Origin: Lachnospiraceae bacterium
GTDB taxonomy: Bacteria > Bacillota > Clostridia > Lachnospirales > Lachnospiraceae
Direction: 5' to 3'
DNA length: 33,868 nt
NCBI GenBank assembly: GCA_900772845.1
Contig: CAAGSD010000007.1
Coordinates: 1 to 33,868 of the forward strand
The notes below the pieces were generated by a model. The model worked only from the letters and a program-made list of their open reading frames with translations. It was not told the origin of the DNA and searched no databases. Both the position numbers and the translations under genes were made by a program. Positions 22,472 to 31,810 of this stretch are shown piece after piece (position 1 is the first letter of the stretch; every line of letters begins with the position of its first letter).

Positions 22472-23206
22472 TTATGAATCTGCTTTCACCAGATCAAATT
22501 GTGCAAATGCCGGATTCTGCGGCTGCACCTGAAACGACATTTTTTTGCCGGAAACAGGATGTTTGAATGCCAACGCATAGGCGCATAGCGCTACCCCGCA
22601 ATATGTCTGGTGACTCACGGCAGCATCGGCCGCTGCATTCCCGTATTTAGTGTCCCCCAACAGTGGCCAGCCGGCATGGGCAAACTGTATGCGGATCTGA
22701 TGGAAACGCCCGGTTTCAATACAGACATCCGCCAGCGACAATGGCATAGGCTGATCCAGCTTCTCCAAAATATTATAGCGCAGTTTTGCGATCTTCGCAT
22801 CCGGGAAATTCTTCTCTCTGCCGGTAACTGCCACAGCCACACTGCCTTCTTTCCGCAGATAATCCACAAGCTCCCCTTCTGCAACAGCAGGATATCCACA
22901 GAGTACTGCATAGTAATGTTTATTCAGTGTACCATCGGATAACTGTTTCGTCAGAGCTGCTGCCACCTTTTTCTCTTTGGCAAATACCAGCACGCCCTCC
23001 ACCGGCTGGTCCAGTCTGTGGACTATGCCCAGATACGGCTCTCCTTTTCCCGGTCCCGGCCTGCCTGTGTCGGGAAGCTTTGCAAGATGGGATTTCAACT
23101 CGCTGACCACATCCGGTTGTCCGATCCTGGCGGACTGTACCGCCAGTCCCGCCGGTTTACGGACAACCATGATACTCTTGTCTTCATATAATATTTCTGT
23201 TCTCAT
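22472..23206 (-). CDS. RluA-family pseudouridine synthase, 244 aa
   Basis: Converts uridine to pseudouridine in RNA. The catalytic motif is V-H-R-L-D-Q-P-V-E-G, near residue 65, with the invariant aspartate. Flanking family motifs are L-A-V-Q-S, K-H-Y-Y-A-V, E-T-G-R-F-H-Q-I-R and G-D-x-K-Y-G. No S4 domain is present at the N-terminus, so it belongs to the short RluA-like group; the RNA target is unknown. It lies 27 bases after the RsmF-like gene, forming a probable rRNA-modification operon. Confidence 0.93.
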   Translation of the reverse strand: MRTEILYEDKSIMVVRKPAGLAVQSARIGQPDVVSELKSHLAKLPDTGRPGPGKGEPYLGIVHRLDQPVEGVLVFAKEKKVAAALTKQLSDGTLNKHYYAVLCGYPAVAEGELVDYLRKEGSVAVAVTGREKNFPDAKIAKLRYNILEKLDQPMPLSLADVCIETGRFHQIRIQFAHAGWPLLGDTKYGNAAADAAVSHQTYCGVALCAYALAFKHPVSGKKMSFQVQPQNPAFAQFDLVKADS

Positions 23207-23233
23207 ATAAACTGTCCTTATTGTCGTGATCTG

Positions 23234-24682
23234 TTATCCCTTCCGAAGCCCCTTGGGATAATGATTTTTCATGATTCCGCCTGCCAGCTTCCCCCAGCCC
23301 AGGCTACAGTCATCCACGCAGATCAGATACCAGCCCTTCTCGCCTTCCGCAGAAAAAGTCTGTCCCTTCAGATAAGCTGCGGCTTCCTCCACCGACAGCT
23401 TCCACACATGCTTCACATCCTCCGGGCGCAGTGCCAGTGCTAATGCGTGCGCCGGTTCAAAACGGTTCTTTTTCAAGGTGCCCAGATGAAGTCCGGGACG
23501 CAATGCCTTCAGTCCTTTCACCCCGGGCATTCTCTCCGGTATGCGGTACAGGTTATCACCAAATGCCAGAAAGCCTTCTCCGGCAGTGCGTAGTTCTGCT
23601 TTGATCGTCTGCTCCTCCGAAAAGGTCTCTTTTGCGAAGTTAAAATACTCTGCCCAGTCTTTTGTCAGATTCTTCACCGGAATTCCCTTCTCCAATCCGG
23701 TGGCACTCACCGGCTGACAGCCTTCCGGAAGCTCTCCTTTTTTCTGTAATACTGCGGCATAATGCCCCTCGCCACGTAACTTATGGGGCCACAGGCGCAA
23801 GGTGCCTTCAATTCCCGGTGCCGGGTCCTTCACACAGCCCGGAATACCGTCACACCTCTCCGGGATCCCCAGTGCCTTTTTATCTATGGGAACGATCTCG
23901 AATTCCCCATGCTTTGCAAGAAACCGGCTGATGCTGCCTTCATTCTCCGCAGGTGCAAACGTACAGGTAGAATACACCAGTCTGCCGCCGGGTACCAGCA
24001 TCCGGGCGGCACATTCCAGAATGCCGTCCTGCCTATCCGCACAGAGCTGTACATTTTCCGGGCTCCACTCTTCACAGGCTGCTTCATTTTTGCGGAACAT
24101 CCCTTCTCCGGAGCAGGGTGCATCTACCAGGATCTTGTCAAAATATTCTTCAAAAACATCTGCCAGATGTTCCGGTGTCTCATTCAATACACAGGCATTA
24201 CGGATTCCCATACGCTCCACGTTCTCCGACAGGATCTTCGCTCTGGCCGGATGGATCTCGTTGGTAATAAGCAAGCCTTTTCCTCCCATTGCTGATGCGA
24301 TCTGAGTACTTTTTCCGCCGGGAGCCGCACACAGATCCAGGATCCGCTCTCCTGGCTGTGGTGACAGTAGTGTCACCGGTGCCATGGCACTGGGTTCCTG
24401 AATATAATAGAGCCCCGCTTCATGCCAGGGATGTTTCCCGGGCTGATCCTCTTTTGCGTAGTAATAACCGTTCTCCGCCCAGGAAACCGGCTGCAAACGA
24501 AAGGTCTGTTGTATTTTTCCTTCTATGACAGTACTGTCATCTATTCTCCCGGACTCTGCTCGCAGTTTCAGGGGGTTCAGACGCAGTGCCTGATATTTTT
24601 CATGGTCAAAGCTTGCCAGGAACTCCTCGTATTCCGATCCCAAAAGTCCCTGCATTCTCTCTAAAAACGCCTGTGGAAGCAT
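23234..24682 (-). CDS. RsmF/NOL1-NOP2-Sun family rRNA m5C methyltransferase, 482 aa
   Basis: SAM-dependent cytosine-C5 methyltransferase. The SAM loop D-L-C-A-A-P-G-G-K-S is at 116-125; the two cysteines of the reaction are C190 (D-A-P-C-S-G-E-G-M-F) and C240 (Y-S-T-C-T-F-A-P). The C-terminal third (about 300-482) has the RsmF linker and pre-PUA/PUA-like domain, with L-R-P-G-L-H-L-G-T-L-K-K-N-R-F-E-P. The start at 24682 has GGAGGAG upstream; the 21-residue extension to 24745 is rejected. Overlaps nothing; first gene of a short operon with the RluA-like gene. Confidence 0.94.
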   Translation of the reverse strand: MLPQAFLERMQGLLGSEYEEFLASFDHEKYQALRLNPLKLRAESGRIDDSTVIEGKIQQTFRLQPVSWAENGYYYAKEDQPGKHPWHEAGLYYIQEPSAMAPVTLLSPQPGERILDLCAAPGGKSTQIASAMGGKGLLITNEIHPARAKILSENVERMGIRNACVLNETPEHLADVFEEYFDKILVDAPCSGEGMFRKNEAACEEWSPENVQLCADRQDGILECAARMLVPGGRLVYSTCTFAPAENEGSISRFLAKHGEFEIVPIDKKALGIPERCDGIPGCVKDPAPGIEGTLRLWPHKLRGEGHYAAVLQKKGELPEGCQPVSATGLEKGIPVKNLTKDWAEYFNFAKETFSEEQTIKAELRTAGEGFLAFGDNLYRIPERMPGVKGLKALRPGLHLGTLKKNRFEPAHALALALRPEDVKHVWKLSVEEAAAYLKGQTFSAEGEKGWYLICVDDCSLGWGKLAGGIMKNHYPKGLRKG

Positions 24683-24752
24683 GGATCTCCTCCGTTTCTG
24701 TAATCTGTTCCCATTAACTGTATCACAGGTCCTATCCGGGGGCAATCATTTC

Positions 24753-24781
24753 TTGCCAAGCTACACGGACACAATTATAAT
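24753..24781 (+). promoter_or_regulatory. Sigma-A promoter of the cellulase lipoprotein gene
   Basis: TTGCCA (24753-24758), 17-base spacer, TATAAT (24776-24781). The leader to the ATG is about 90 bases and AT-rich. Confidence 0.7.
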
Positions 24782-24876
24782 ATTTGTTGTAAGTGCTTGT
24801 TTTAGTTTTAAAAGGTAACCCATCGTTTGTATTTTCATTCGTTGATTCTCGAACTCGAATAAGAAAAGAGGTTATT

Positions 24877-26049
24877 ATGTCTATTTTCAGAAAAACACTC
24901 AGCTGTGCCGTACTGGCAGCCTTAGGCACCTGTGCCCTCGCCGGCTGTGCCAGGCAGGATACGCCGAATGAAACCGCAGCATCTGCTTCCCCCGAAGCGT
25001 CTGCTGCCATCACGGAAACCGTCAGCGAAAGCACCGCTTCCTCTGAACAAACATCGTCCTCCGAAACATCCGGGGCACAGCCCGCTGAAACCGAACCAGC
25101 AGTTTCCGCGGCGCCCTCTGTCGATGACTCCACGCCTTACGGACAGCACGGCGCTCTCCATGTGGAGAACGGGAAGCTGACCGATGCAGACGGAAACACT
25201 GTCCAGCTCTACGGTATGTCCACCCACGGTATTGCCTGGTTCCCACAGTATATCAATTATGATTCCTTCCGCACCCTGCGGGATGACTGGAATACCAACT
25301 GTATCCGCCTCGCCATGTATACAGCGGAATACGGCGGTTATTGTGCCGGCGGTGATAAGGAACAGCTGAAGCAGCTGGTAAGAGACGGTGTATCCTACGC
25401 CACAGAGCTTGGAATGTACGTGATCGTAGACTGGCATATTTTAAGTGATTGTAACCCGAATCAGAACAAAGATGAGGCGATCGCCTTTTTCCGGGAAATA
25501 TCGGAAACTTTTGCCGACAACGACAATGTGCTCTATGAGATCTGTAATGAACCCAACAGCGGTACCTCCTGGGACAGCATCAAGTCCTACGCCGAGGAAG
25601 TCATCCCGGTGATCCGGGAACAGAAACCGGATGCCGTCATCCTCGTAGGAACCCCTACCTGGAGCCAGGAGATCGACAAAGCCGCAGCTTCCCCGCTTAC
25701 CTTTGATAATGTAATGTATACCCTGCATTTTTACGCAGGCACCCACAAAGATGACCTGCGTAACCGCTTAGAGACCTGCGCGCAGAACAATCTTCCTGTC
25801 TTCGTCAGCGAATTCGGTATGTGCGACGCTTCCGGCAATGGTGCCAACGATTTCGATTCCACGACCAAGTGGCTGGATCTGCTGAATAAATACCAGATCA
25901 GCTTCTGTTGCTGGAATCTGGCGAACAAGGACGAAAGCAGCAGTGTCTTCAAGGCTGCCAGCACGACTCTCTCCGACTGGACCGATGAGGACTTCAATGA
26001 ATCCGGACGGTGGATCCGTGAGTATTTCCGCAGTATGCCGCAGAATTAG
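24877..26049 (+). CDS. GH5-family endoglucanase (cellulase), lipoprotein, 390 aa
   Basis: Lipoprotein signal with lipobox L-A-G-C (lipidated C24), then a long S/T/E/A-rich linker (about 25-85) that holds the enzyme off the membrane. The GH5 barrel spans about 92-385. Key residues: R144 (N-C-I-R-L-A-M-Y), H187 (V-D-W-H), general acid E225 (C-N-E-P), H284 and Y286 (L-H-F-Y-A-G), nucleophile E312 (V-S-E-F-G) and W346. The pattern resembles subfamily GH5_2 endo-beta-1,4-glucanases. No carbohydrate-binding module or dockerin is seen, so it is a cell-surface, single-domain enzyme. The start at 24877 has AAAGAGG upstream; the preceding 28 codons are upstream of the signal peptide and rejected. Confidence 0.93.
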   Translation: MSIFRKTLSCAVLAALGTCALAGCARQDTPNETAASASPEASAAITETVSESTASSEQTSSSETSGAQPAETEPAVSAAPSVDDSTPYGQHGALHVENGKLTDADGNTVQLYGMSTHGIAWFPQYINYDSFRTLRDDWNTNCIRLAMYTAEYGGYCAGGDKEQLKQLVRDGVSYATELGMYVIVDWHILSDCNPNQNKDEAIAFFREISETFADNDNVLYEICNEPNSGTSWDSIKSYAEEVIPVIREQKPDAVILVGTPTWSQEIDKAAASPLTFDNVMYTLHFYAGTHKDDLRNRLETCAQNNLPVFVSEFGMCDASGNGANDFDSTTKWLDLLNKYQISFCCWNLANKDESSSVFKAASTTLSDWTDEDFNESGRWIREYFRSMPQN

Positions 26050-26099
26050 TTCCCGATCCCACCCTTAGAACTCACTGCTTACCAATTCGAACGATTGCA

Positions 26100-26660
26100 C
26101 TACATTAATTCTTCGTCATAGACAGCCCTGCCACCGCCGATGAATTTCGGTCTGGTACGGGCGCACACCACATGGGCGTCTCCGATCTGTCCGGACCGGA
26201 GACGCACCGGTACTGCCACATCTCTCAGATGCATTCCGATCAGCGTATCCCCGATATCCATTCCCGCTGCCGCCTGAATATGTTCTACTGCCACCGGATG
26301 CTCGAAGGCTTTGTATGCCGCCGTTGCAAAAGATCCACCTGCCTTGGGCTGGGGAACCACATTGACCACGGGATAACCGTATTTTGCCGCAGCCTCTTTT
26401 TCCAGAATCAGTGCGCGGTTCAAATGCTCGCAACACTGGGCGGCCAGATACACCCCCGCTTCCTGTATAGCCTGATAAATGCCGCCAAAGACCATCTCCG
26501 CCAGCTCCGGGCTGGAATAAGTACCAATGGATGCGCCTCCCACCTCGCTGGTGGAACAGCCTACCACGAACAACTCTCCCTGCTCCAGCTTTGCCTTCTC
26601 CAGAATCTCTTTGGCTGCGGAATAAGCCTCTTCTGCAATGATTGTCATATCTTCTGTCAT
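26100..26660 (-). CDS. DUF436/TIGR01440-family protein, 186 aa
   Basis: Matches the UPF0340 (YwlG-like) family: V-V-G-C-S-T-S-E-V-G-G-A-S-I-G near residue 32, Q-C-C-E-H-L-N-R-A-L near 73, then V-V-P-Q-P-K-A-G-G-S and a conserved G-x-H-L-R-D-V-A-V-P-V-R near the end. Length is normal. The start at 26660 has GGGAGG upstream. The biochemical role is unknown. No operon partner; the anion permease gene upstream ends 75 bases away and is on the same strand. Confidence 0.9.
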   Translation of the reverse strand: MTEDMTIIAEEAYSAAKEILEKAKLEQGELFVVGCSTSEVGGASIGTYSSPELAEMVFGGIYQAIQEAGVYLAAQCCEHLNRALILEKEAAAKYGYPVVNVVPQPKAGGSFATAAYKAFEHPVAVEHIQAAAGMDIGDTLIGMHLRDVAVPVRLRSGQIGDAHVVCARTRPKFIGGGRAVYDEELM

Positions 26661-26735
26661 GACGAATACCTCCCAGATTATTTTAGTTATTGCCATCTTT
26701 TCTGCCTTTTCCGGCAGACAGACTGCTTTCTATAG

Positions 26736-27887
26736 TTACAGCAGACAGTTTTCCAATACCAATATCATTAAAAAAGCCATATTTGCTATGGTAAACCATC
26801 CAAAATACTTCCTTTTCTCTCCCGGAATCTGTCTGGCCACCTGTTTATAAGAGATCAGACTGGCCATGGATGCGATCATCGTCCCCAGACCTCCCAGATT
26901 CGTGCCGATGATCAGTGCCGTGATATTTTCCGTAAATCCAGATAATAAAAGGGCTGCCGGAACATTGCTGATCACCTGGCTGGCAATCACGGCTGTCATC
27001 ACTTCCCTGCCTCCGATGATCTTCTGCAGGAAATCACAGAATGCAGGCATTCTTCCCATATTTCCTATAAAAATAAAGAAGCCCACAAATGTTAGTAAAA
27101 GAGAATAATCCACTTTTATCATAGTTCCACGATCTAAAAGGAGAACCGCCAATGCCACAGTCACCAATGTCACCGGATAAGGAATCATATGAGCCACAGT
27201 CAGCAGACACAACACAAATAACAGCAAATATGCCGGAAGTAAATATTTCTTTTGTTCCAGCTTCTCATCTTCCGTCAGCAAAACTTCTGCTCCCCGGACT
27301 TCGATTCCGCTTCGTTTTGCCACAATTACCACACAGATCACCAGTAAAAGCAGTGACACCAGAGAATAAGGCAGCATCAAAAGTATAAATGTTCCAGCGG
27401 ACATCTGTGTTTTCCCATATAAATACAGATTCTGCGGATTTCCGATCGGCGTCAGCATACTTCCCAGATTGGCAGCTATCGTCTGCAGAACGATCACCGG
27501 CACTGCAAGTTTTTTCACAGCTTCTTCGCCTGTCAGCTGCAGCACAATGAAGGTAAACGGTACAAACGTGATCAATGACACATCATTGGTGATGATCATA
27601 CTGAAAAAGAAACACAATAGTACCAATACCTCTAGCAACTGTATCGTATTCTGTGTATACCGCAACAGCGTTTTTGCAATATTACGGAAAACACCCAGTT
27701 TCTGTAATCCTGCCATCACTGTCATCAGGCAGAAAAGAATCGAAAGCGTGCGGAAATCAATATATCCTGCATATTCTCTGTCCGGCGGAATCATCACCGC
27801 AGACACTATTGCTAAAAAGACAGCTACAGCCAGAACCGTCTCTCTTTTTAGAAATTCACTCAGTTTTCTCTTTAGTTTCATACTCAT
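26736..27887 (-). CDS. SLC13/ArsB-like anion permease, 383 aa
   Basis: Polytopic protein with about 10 to 11 helices. I-T-N-D-V-S-L-I-T-F-V-P-F and the loop P-I-G-N-P-Q-N-L are the substrate/cation-binding hairpin signatures of the ion transporter superfamily (citrate/arsenite/SLC13 type). A second, matching half has the I-S-N-V-P-A-A-L-L-L-S segment and G-T-N-L-G-G-L-G. It is somewhat shorter than typical SLC13 members, near the size of small NhaD/CitM-type permeases. Substrate cannot be read from sequence. AAAGGA precedes the chosen ATG 27887. Divergent from the ytaF-like gene. Confidence 0.88.
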   Translation of the reverse strand: MSMKLKRKLSEFLKRETVLAVAVFLAIVSAVMIPPDREYAGYIDFRTLSILFCLMTVMAGLQKLGVFRNIAKTLLRYTQNTIQLLEVLVLLCFFFSMIITNDVSLITFVPFTFIVLQLTGEEAVKKLAVPVIVLQTIAANLGSMLTPIGNPQNLYLYGKTQMSAGTFILLMLPYSLVSLLLLVICVVIVAKRSGIEVRGAEVLLTEDEKLEQKKYLLPAYLLLFVLCLLTVAHMIPYPVTLVTVALAVLLLDRGTMIKVDYSLLLTFVGFFIFIGNMGRMPAFCDFLQKIIGGREVMTAVIASQVISNVPAALLLSGFTENITALIIGTNLGGLGTMIASMASLISYKQVARQIPGEKRKYFGWFTIANMAFLMILVLENCLL

Positions 27888-27966
27888 TTGTTCCTTTGCA
27901 TCGTATCTCACAAAAATTTTTTACAGGAATATAGTAAAATTAAGAATATTTTCTACGGAGCATGTT

Positions 27967-28554
27967 ATGTCTGTTCTACCCTCTCTGCTCTTCGGCATCT
28001 CGGCCAGTCTGGATGCCCTTCTGGTAGGTATGGCTCTGGGGCTCCAGAAAGTTCCGCTGCCTGCCAGACACAATCTGCTGATCAGCACAGTCACCCTGAC
28101 CGGGACTGTGATCTCCATAGGTCTCGGCAGCCTGTTGTTACCGTTGTTTCCCACAGGGATCGGAACCCGGATCGGAAGCAGTGTCCTGATCCTTTTCGGT
28201 CTTTACTACGTGGGCAAATGGCTGCTTTCCAAATGGCGCTGCAGCTTTTCTCCGGATAGCAATCTATGTGAGGAAAAGAAAAAATTTGCCGGGCACCGGG
28301 AGCTGTCCCTGCCTCAGACGCTTGCGCTGGGCTGCGCCCTGTCCATGAATAATATCGGCATCGGTTTCTCCGCCAGCATTACCGGTCTTCCCTTTCTTCC
28401 GGCTTCCGTGTCCACATTTTTCTGCTCCTTTGGATTCCTGGCTCTCGGAAGCCGTCTGGGCCGGTCCGCCTTCCTGCAACAGATTGGGGAATATACGGAT
28501 CCTGCCTCGGGATTATTGTTGATCCTGTTGGGCCTGTGCCAATTATACCACTGA
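27967..28554 (+). CDS. ytaF: YtaF-like sporulation membrane protein (MntP/DUF204-type), 195 aa
   Basis: Six predicted helices in two repeats. Each repeat starts with a S-x-D-A/S-M-N-N signature: S-A-S-L-D-A-L-L-V-G-M-A-L-G-L near residue 11 and A-L-S-M-N-N-I-G-I-G-F near residue 130. These are typical of the MntP manganese exporter family and its sporulation relative YtaF; the middle loop with S-K-W-R-C-S-F and the adjacent spoVAF-like gene favour YtaF. The start at 27967 has GGAG 6 bases ahead; the reading frame continues upstream antisense to the permease gene and that part is not real. Metal specificity is unproven. Confidence 0.82.
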   Translation: MSVLPSLLFGISASLDALLVGMALGLQKVPLPARHNLLISTVTLTGTVISIGLGSLLLPLFPTGIGTRIGSSVLILFGLYYVGKWLLSKWRCSFSPDSNLCEEKKKFAGHRELSLPQTLALGCALSMNNIGIGFSASITGLPFLPASVSTFFCSFGFLALGSRLGRSAFLQQIGEYTDPASGLLLILLGLCQLYH

Positions 28555-28648
28555 TCTGCATAGTTCCGAAAAATCTGGGGAATCTATCTGAATAATACCA
28601 TATACCTGTTTGGCAGTCTATGCAAGTGATCAGAAAGGATTCCCCACT

Positions 28649-30112
28649 ATGGTACAGCGCTCCTTATCCACAGATTTATCCAAAAATATAGTATTTTTCC
28701 ACACTTTGCTGCCACTGGATGACAGTTTCGACCTGATCACCCGCGACTTGAAGCTGGGAAATACACCTGCTTACTGGATCGGTGTCAATGGTTTCTGTAA
28801 AACGGAAATCCTGCAACAGATTTTTTCCGACTTGCAGGATCCTCTCTATACACTGGATTCTGAGATCCGGAATCTTCCACGCTATGTGCAGAGTAAGCTC
28901 GGTTATGCCCAGGTATCGCTGAGTTCCTCTGTAGATGATATCCTGCAAAATCTCTTAAGCGGACCCTCTATCCTTTTGGTGGATGGCTTCGACCAGGCCG
29001 TGATCATCGATGTCCGTACCTATCCCGTCCGCAGCATTTCCGAACCTGACACCGAACGGATCACCCGGGGTGCCCGGGACGGTTTTGTGGAGACGTTGTT
29101 GTTCAATACCAATCTGATCCGCCGGAGGGTGCGTTCTCCGAAACTGACATTCTCTATCTGTTCTCTGGGTGCAGAAAGCCGCACGGATGTAGCTATCGCC
29201 TATCTGGCGGATCAGGTCAATGAGGAATTATTAGATACCTTAAAGAAAAAGCTTTCCCAATTACAGATCACTTCCCTGACCATGGGCAGCAAAAGTCTGG
29301 AAGAACTCCTGATCAAAAAACGCTGGTGGAATCCTCTGCCCAGCATCCAGCTGACAGAGCGTCCCGATGTGGCATGCAGCTACCTGTGCGAAGGACACAT
29401 CCTGCTCATTGTGGACAATTCTCCCGCCGTTTTATTGCTTCCCGGTACGATCTTCCAGTTTACCCAGAGTCCGGAGGACTATTACAACAATCCCCTGACC
29501 GGAACTTATTTCCGCATGATACGTTTCCTGTGCATTCCGGTGAGTCTTCTGCTTCTGCCGGTATTTTTACTTCTCTCCGCCTATTATCCCGAGATTACTG
29601 CCTCGCTGCAGCTCACACCTGTCAGCGATCTGTCTCCCTTCCGCCTTTTTTTCTATGTGCTGGCAGTAGAGTTTCTCTTAGACCTCTTCAAATACTCTGC
29701 CTCGCTTAGTTCCAGCCGTGTCTCCGGTGCACTGTCTATTGTAGGGGGATTGTTGATTGGTGACATTGCTGTCAGCCTTAACTGGGCCTCTACCGAAGTC
29801 CTCTTCTATGCCGCCGTCACCATGCTGGCGAATCTGTCCCTCTCCAGTATAGAATTCGCCGATGCTCTGCGGATCTATCGAATTCTCCTGGTGGTCACCA
29901 CCGGATTATGGGGTCTGCCCGGCTTTATTATCGGTATGACGCTTGTGTCACTCTCCATGATTACCACACCGACCTTCGCAGGCTTCAGTTACTTCTGGCC
30001 CCTCTTCCCCTTTAACGGTCCCGCACTGAAAAGCCTCCTCTTCCGCCGCCCCACCTATAAGGCACAGCCCAGTAAAGTCTGGTCCCGCGGACATGTGCAC
30101 CGCACAAAATAA
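28649..30112 (+). CDS. SpoVAF/GerA-family spore germination protein, 487 aa
   Basis: A soluble N-terminal region (about 1-280) followed by five or so membrane helices (about 290-460), the arrangement of GerAA and SpoVAF proteins. The conserved segment V-R-S-I-S-E-P-D-T-E-R-I-T-R-G-A-R-D-G-F is at 127-146, followed by F-N-T-N-L-I-R-R-R. The N-terminus is short, as in SpoVAF, and no gerB/gerC partners follow, which favours SpoVAF over a full nutrient receptor subunit. The start at 28649 has AGAAAGGA at 28632-28639; the TTG at 28610 lacks a site. It lies 94 bases after ytaF, so both may be expressed in sporulation. Confidence 0.88.
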   Translation: MVQRSLSTDLSKNIVFFHTLLPLDDSFDLITRDLKLGNTPAYWIGVNGFCKTEILQQIFSDLQDPLYTLDSEIRNLPRYVQSKLGYAQVSLSSSVDDILQNLLSGPSILLVDGFDQAVIIDVRTYPVRSISEPDTERITRGARDGFVETLLFNTNLIRRRVRSPKLTFSICSLGAESRTDVAIAYLADQVNEELLDTLKKKLSQLQITSLTMGSKSLEELLIKKRWWNPLPSIQLTERPDVACSYLCEGHILLIVDNSPAVLLLPGTIFQFTQSPEDYYNNPLTGTYFRMIRFLCIPVSLLLLPVFLLLSAYYPEITASLQLTPVSDLSPFRLFFYVLAVEFLLDLFKYSASLSSSRVSGALSIVGGLLIGDIAVSLNWASTEVLFYAAVTMLANLSLSSIEFADALRIYRILLVVTTGLWGLPGFIIGMTLVSLSMITTPTFAGFSYFWPLFPFNGPALKSLLFRRPTYKAQPSKVWSRGHVHRTK

Positions 30113-30186
30113 ACGTTATAGCGTTATTCCCCCTTCTGTGGTACAATACCATTAACTCATGAAAAATATAACAGATGGGAGCATTT

Positions 30187-31713
30187 ATGAAAAAAGCAAC
30201 TATTTTAACCTTGATAACCGTATGTATTTTATCTTTTGCTTCCTGTGGGAAGCAGGAAACCACAGCTGGCAATGAATCTATCACTACTACTGTTGAATCC
30301 GCACAGGCAGAAACCACAGAACCAAAAGAAACAGAACCAGAGGAAACAGAAGAATCAAAAACAGAGTCACTCCCCTGGATTCCACTCTCAAGTTTAGAAA
30401 CACATCCGGCGTTAAGAGCAGCCTTTGAGGAATATGTAGAAGTAACAGGAACTACAGGCAACAAAGAGGGTAACTTATACACGAATCCATTAACAACACG
30501 GCCAGATCAGAATATCACGTTACTTTTAGCAATAAAAAATCAATATTTTCGAGGCTATATGATGGTAGTGTCGTCTGTTTTAGAGCTTGGTGAAATGGCA
30601 ATAGACTATTATGCAGATATAGATGCAGATTATGCGAATGCTCCCTATGCAACGATCAATGCCTACTTTGAATTGCTTCCAGATCAAGAGGAAGGACAGT
30701 TTGATGGAGATGCCCCCCTTTCAAGAGCACAGGCAATGACGTTAATAATGAGAGCAATGACGCAGGTAAATGAAGCACAGGCACCAGACGAGGATGCAGA
30801 CTTCACAGCAAAAGTAGGAGAAACACAATATACCAACTTTGCAGCACCGATAGATGAATATGCCTACGTGAATACTTCGACTGGTTTAAATGAAGAGACT
30901 TTTACGTCAGCAATGTCAAGAGGAGAGTACATTTATCTGTTAGCAAACTATTATAGCAAAGACTACCAGGCATATATGGATAACAATGGTTTTAAGAATA
31001 ACATCTATCTTAAAGATATAGTAATATCCACCGTATCCGATGCAGGAGACATCAGTTTTTCAGATGCAATCTCAGATCCGGGTAAGGGAGTTCCATCTGA
31101 TATGTATAAAGCATTTGAAATAGCTAAAAATATGGAGTTAATTTCAGAATCAGAATTAGAAGATTGGGATGCAGCAATCACAAAGGGTGAAGCGGTCAGA
31201 TTATTTACGACAATGTCATTCATGTATTATCTTGCAGCAGGTGATTGTAGTTTAGCGGATGAAATTGCCAAGAATATCATTTATCCTGATGTAAATCCGG
31301 AGGATGTAGATCCCAAGGCAACCGACATAGCTGGAGACATCGCCTTTGCCCTTGGAAAACAAGAATATAATGAAGTGACAGAAGAATATGGTGGTTATGA
31401 ACCGTGGACGGGATATGCACAATCTCAAGGAGCAGATGGAACTATAGGTTGGTGCTGGGTTTACGACACTGGCAAAGGAGCAGGTTCAGAAGAAAGCTAT
31501 GCCGTTTACATGAAAGAAGGCTCCCCACGATATGGAGAAGTCTTCCATGTAGGAGATTACTTACCTGATGGTTCCCTATTCACAGGAGCCAACCATCAGG
31601 AATATCGTATGGCTGAAAACAGGATATTATTAAGAAAGTATGAAAATGGTGAATTGGGTGGAACAATAGTAACAGAAGATGAAAATGGCATGTTACATAT
31701 CATAATAGAATAG
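30187..31713 (+). CDS. Lipoprotein of unknown function with SLH-like segments, 508 aa
   Basis: Lipobox S-F-A-S-C with lipidated C20, then a T/E-rich linker (about 21-60). The rest is acidic and mostly helical. The segments L-S-R-A-Q-A-M-T-L-I-M-R-A-M and A-I-T-K-G-E-A-V-R-L-F-T-T-M look like degenerate S-layer-homology repeats. C-terminal part (about 400-508) is beta-rich, with W-T-G-Y, G-W-C-W-V-Y-D and G-D-Y-L-P-D-G-S-L. No enzyme family is recognised. The start at 30187 has GGGAG at 30177. The gene is A-rich with different codon use (many AA/GAA/ACA/GCA codons) from the GC-rich genes before it, hinting at separate origin. Stands alone, before a GC-rich repeat. Confidence 0.82.
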   Translation: MKKATILTLITVCILSFASCGKQETTAGNESITTTVESAQAETTEPKETEPEETEESKTESLPWIPLSSLETHPALRAAFEEYVEVTGTTGNKEGNLYTNPLTTRPDQNITLLLAIKNQYFRGYMMVVSSVLELGEMAIDYYADIDADYANAPYATINAYFELLPDQEEGQFDGDAPLSRAQAMTLIMRAMTQVNEAQAPDEDADFTAKVGETQYTNFAAPIDEYAYVNTSTGLNEETFTSAMSRGEYIYLLANYYSKDYQAYMDNNGFKNNIYLKDIVISTVSDAGDISFSDAISDPGKGVPSDMYKAFEIAKNMELISESELEDWDAAITKGEAVRLFTTMSFMYYLAAGDCSLADEIAKNIIYPDVNPEDVDPKATDIAGDIAFALGKQEYNEVTEEYGGYEPWTGYAQSQGADGTIGWCWVYDTGKGAGSEESYAVYMKEGSPRYGEVFHVGDYLPDGSLFTGANHQEYRMAENRILLRKYENGELGGTIVTEDENGMLHIIIE

Positions 31714-31810
31714 AAAATATAGAAGAATGCAAACCCCGATATATTATGTCGCCCACTGTACGATCAGACACAGGTATTGCGAAACACAGAATTTACTTAG
31801 AAAGAAGTGC

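Noticed and set aside
23662..24305. Plus-strand frames within the RsmF-like gene
   Set aside because: Shadows of a high-GC coding region with full family motifs on the other strand.
24732..25437. Long frames antisense to the cellulase gene
   Set aside because: They mirror the low-complexity linker codons of the real gene and lack start signals.
27469..27966. Upstream extension of the ytaF-like frame
   Set aside because: It is antisense to the anion permease gene; the real start at 27967 has its own ribosome site.
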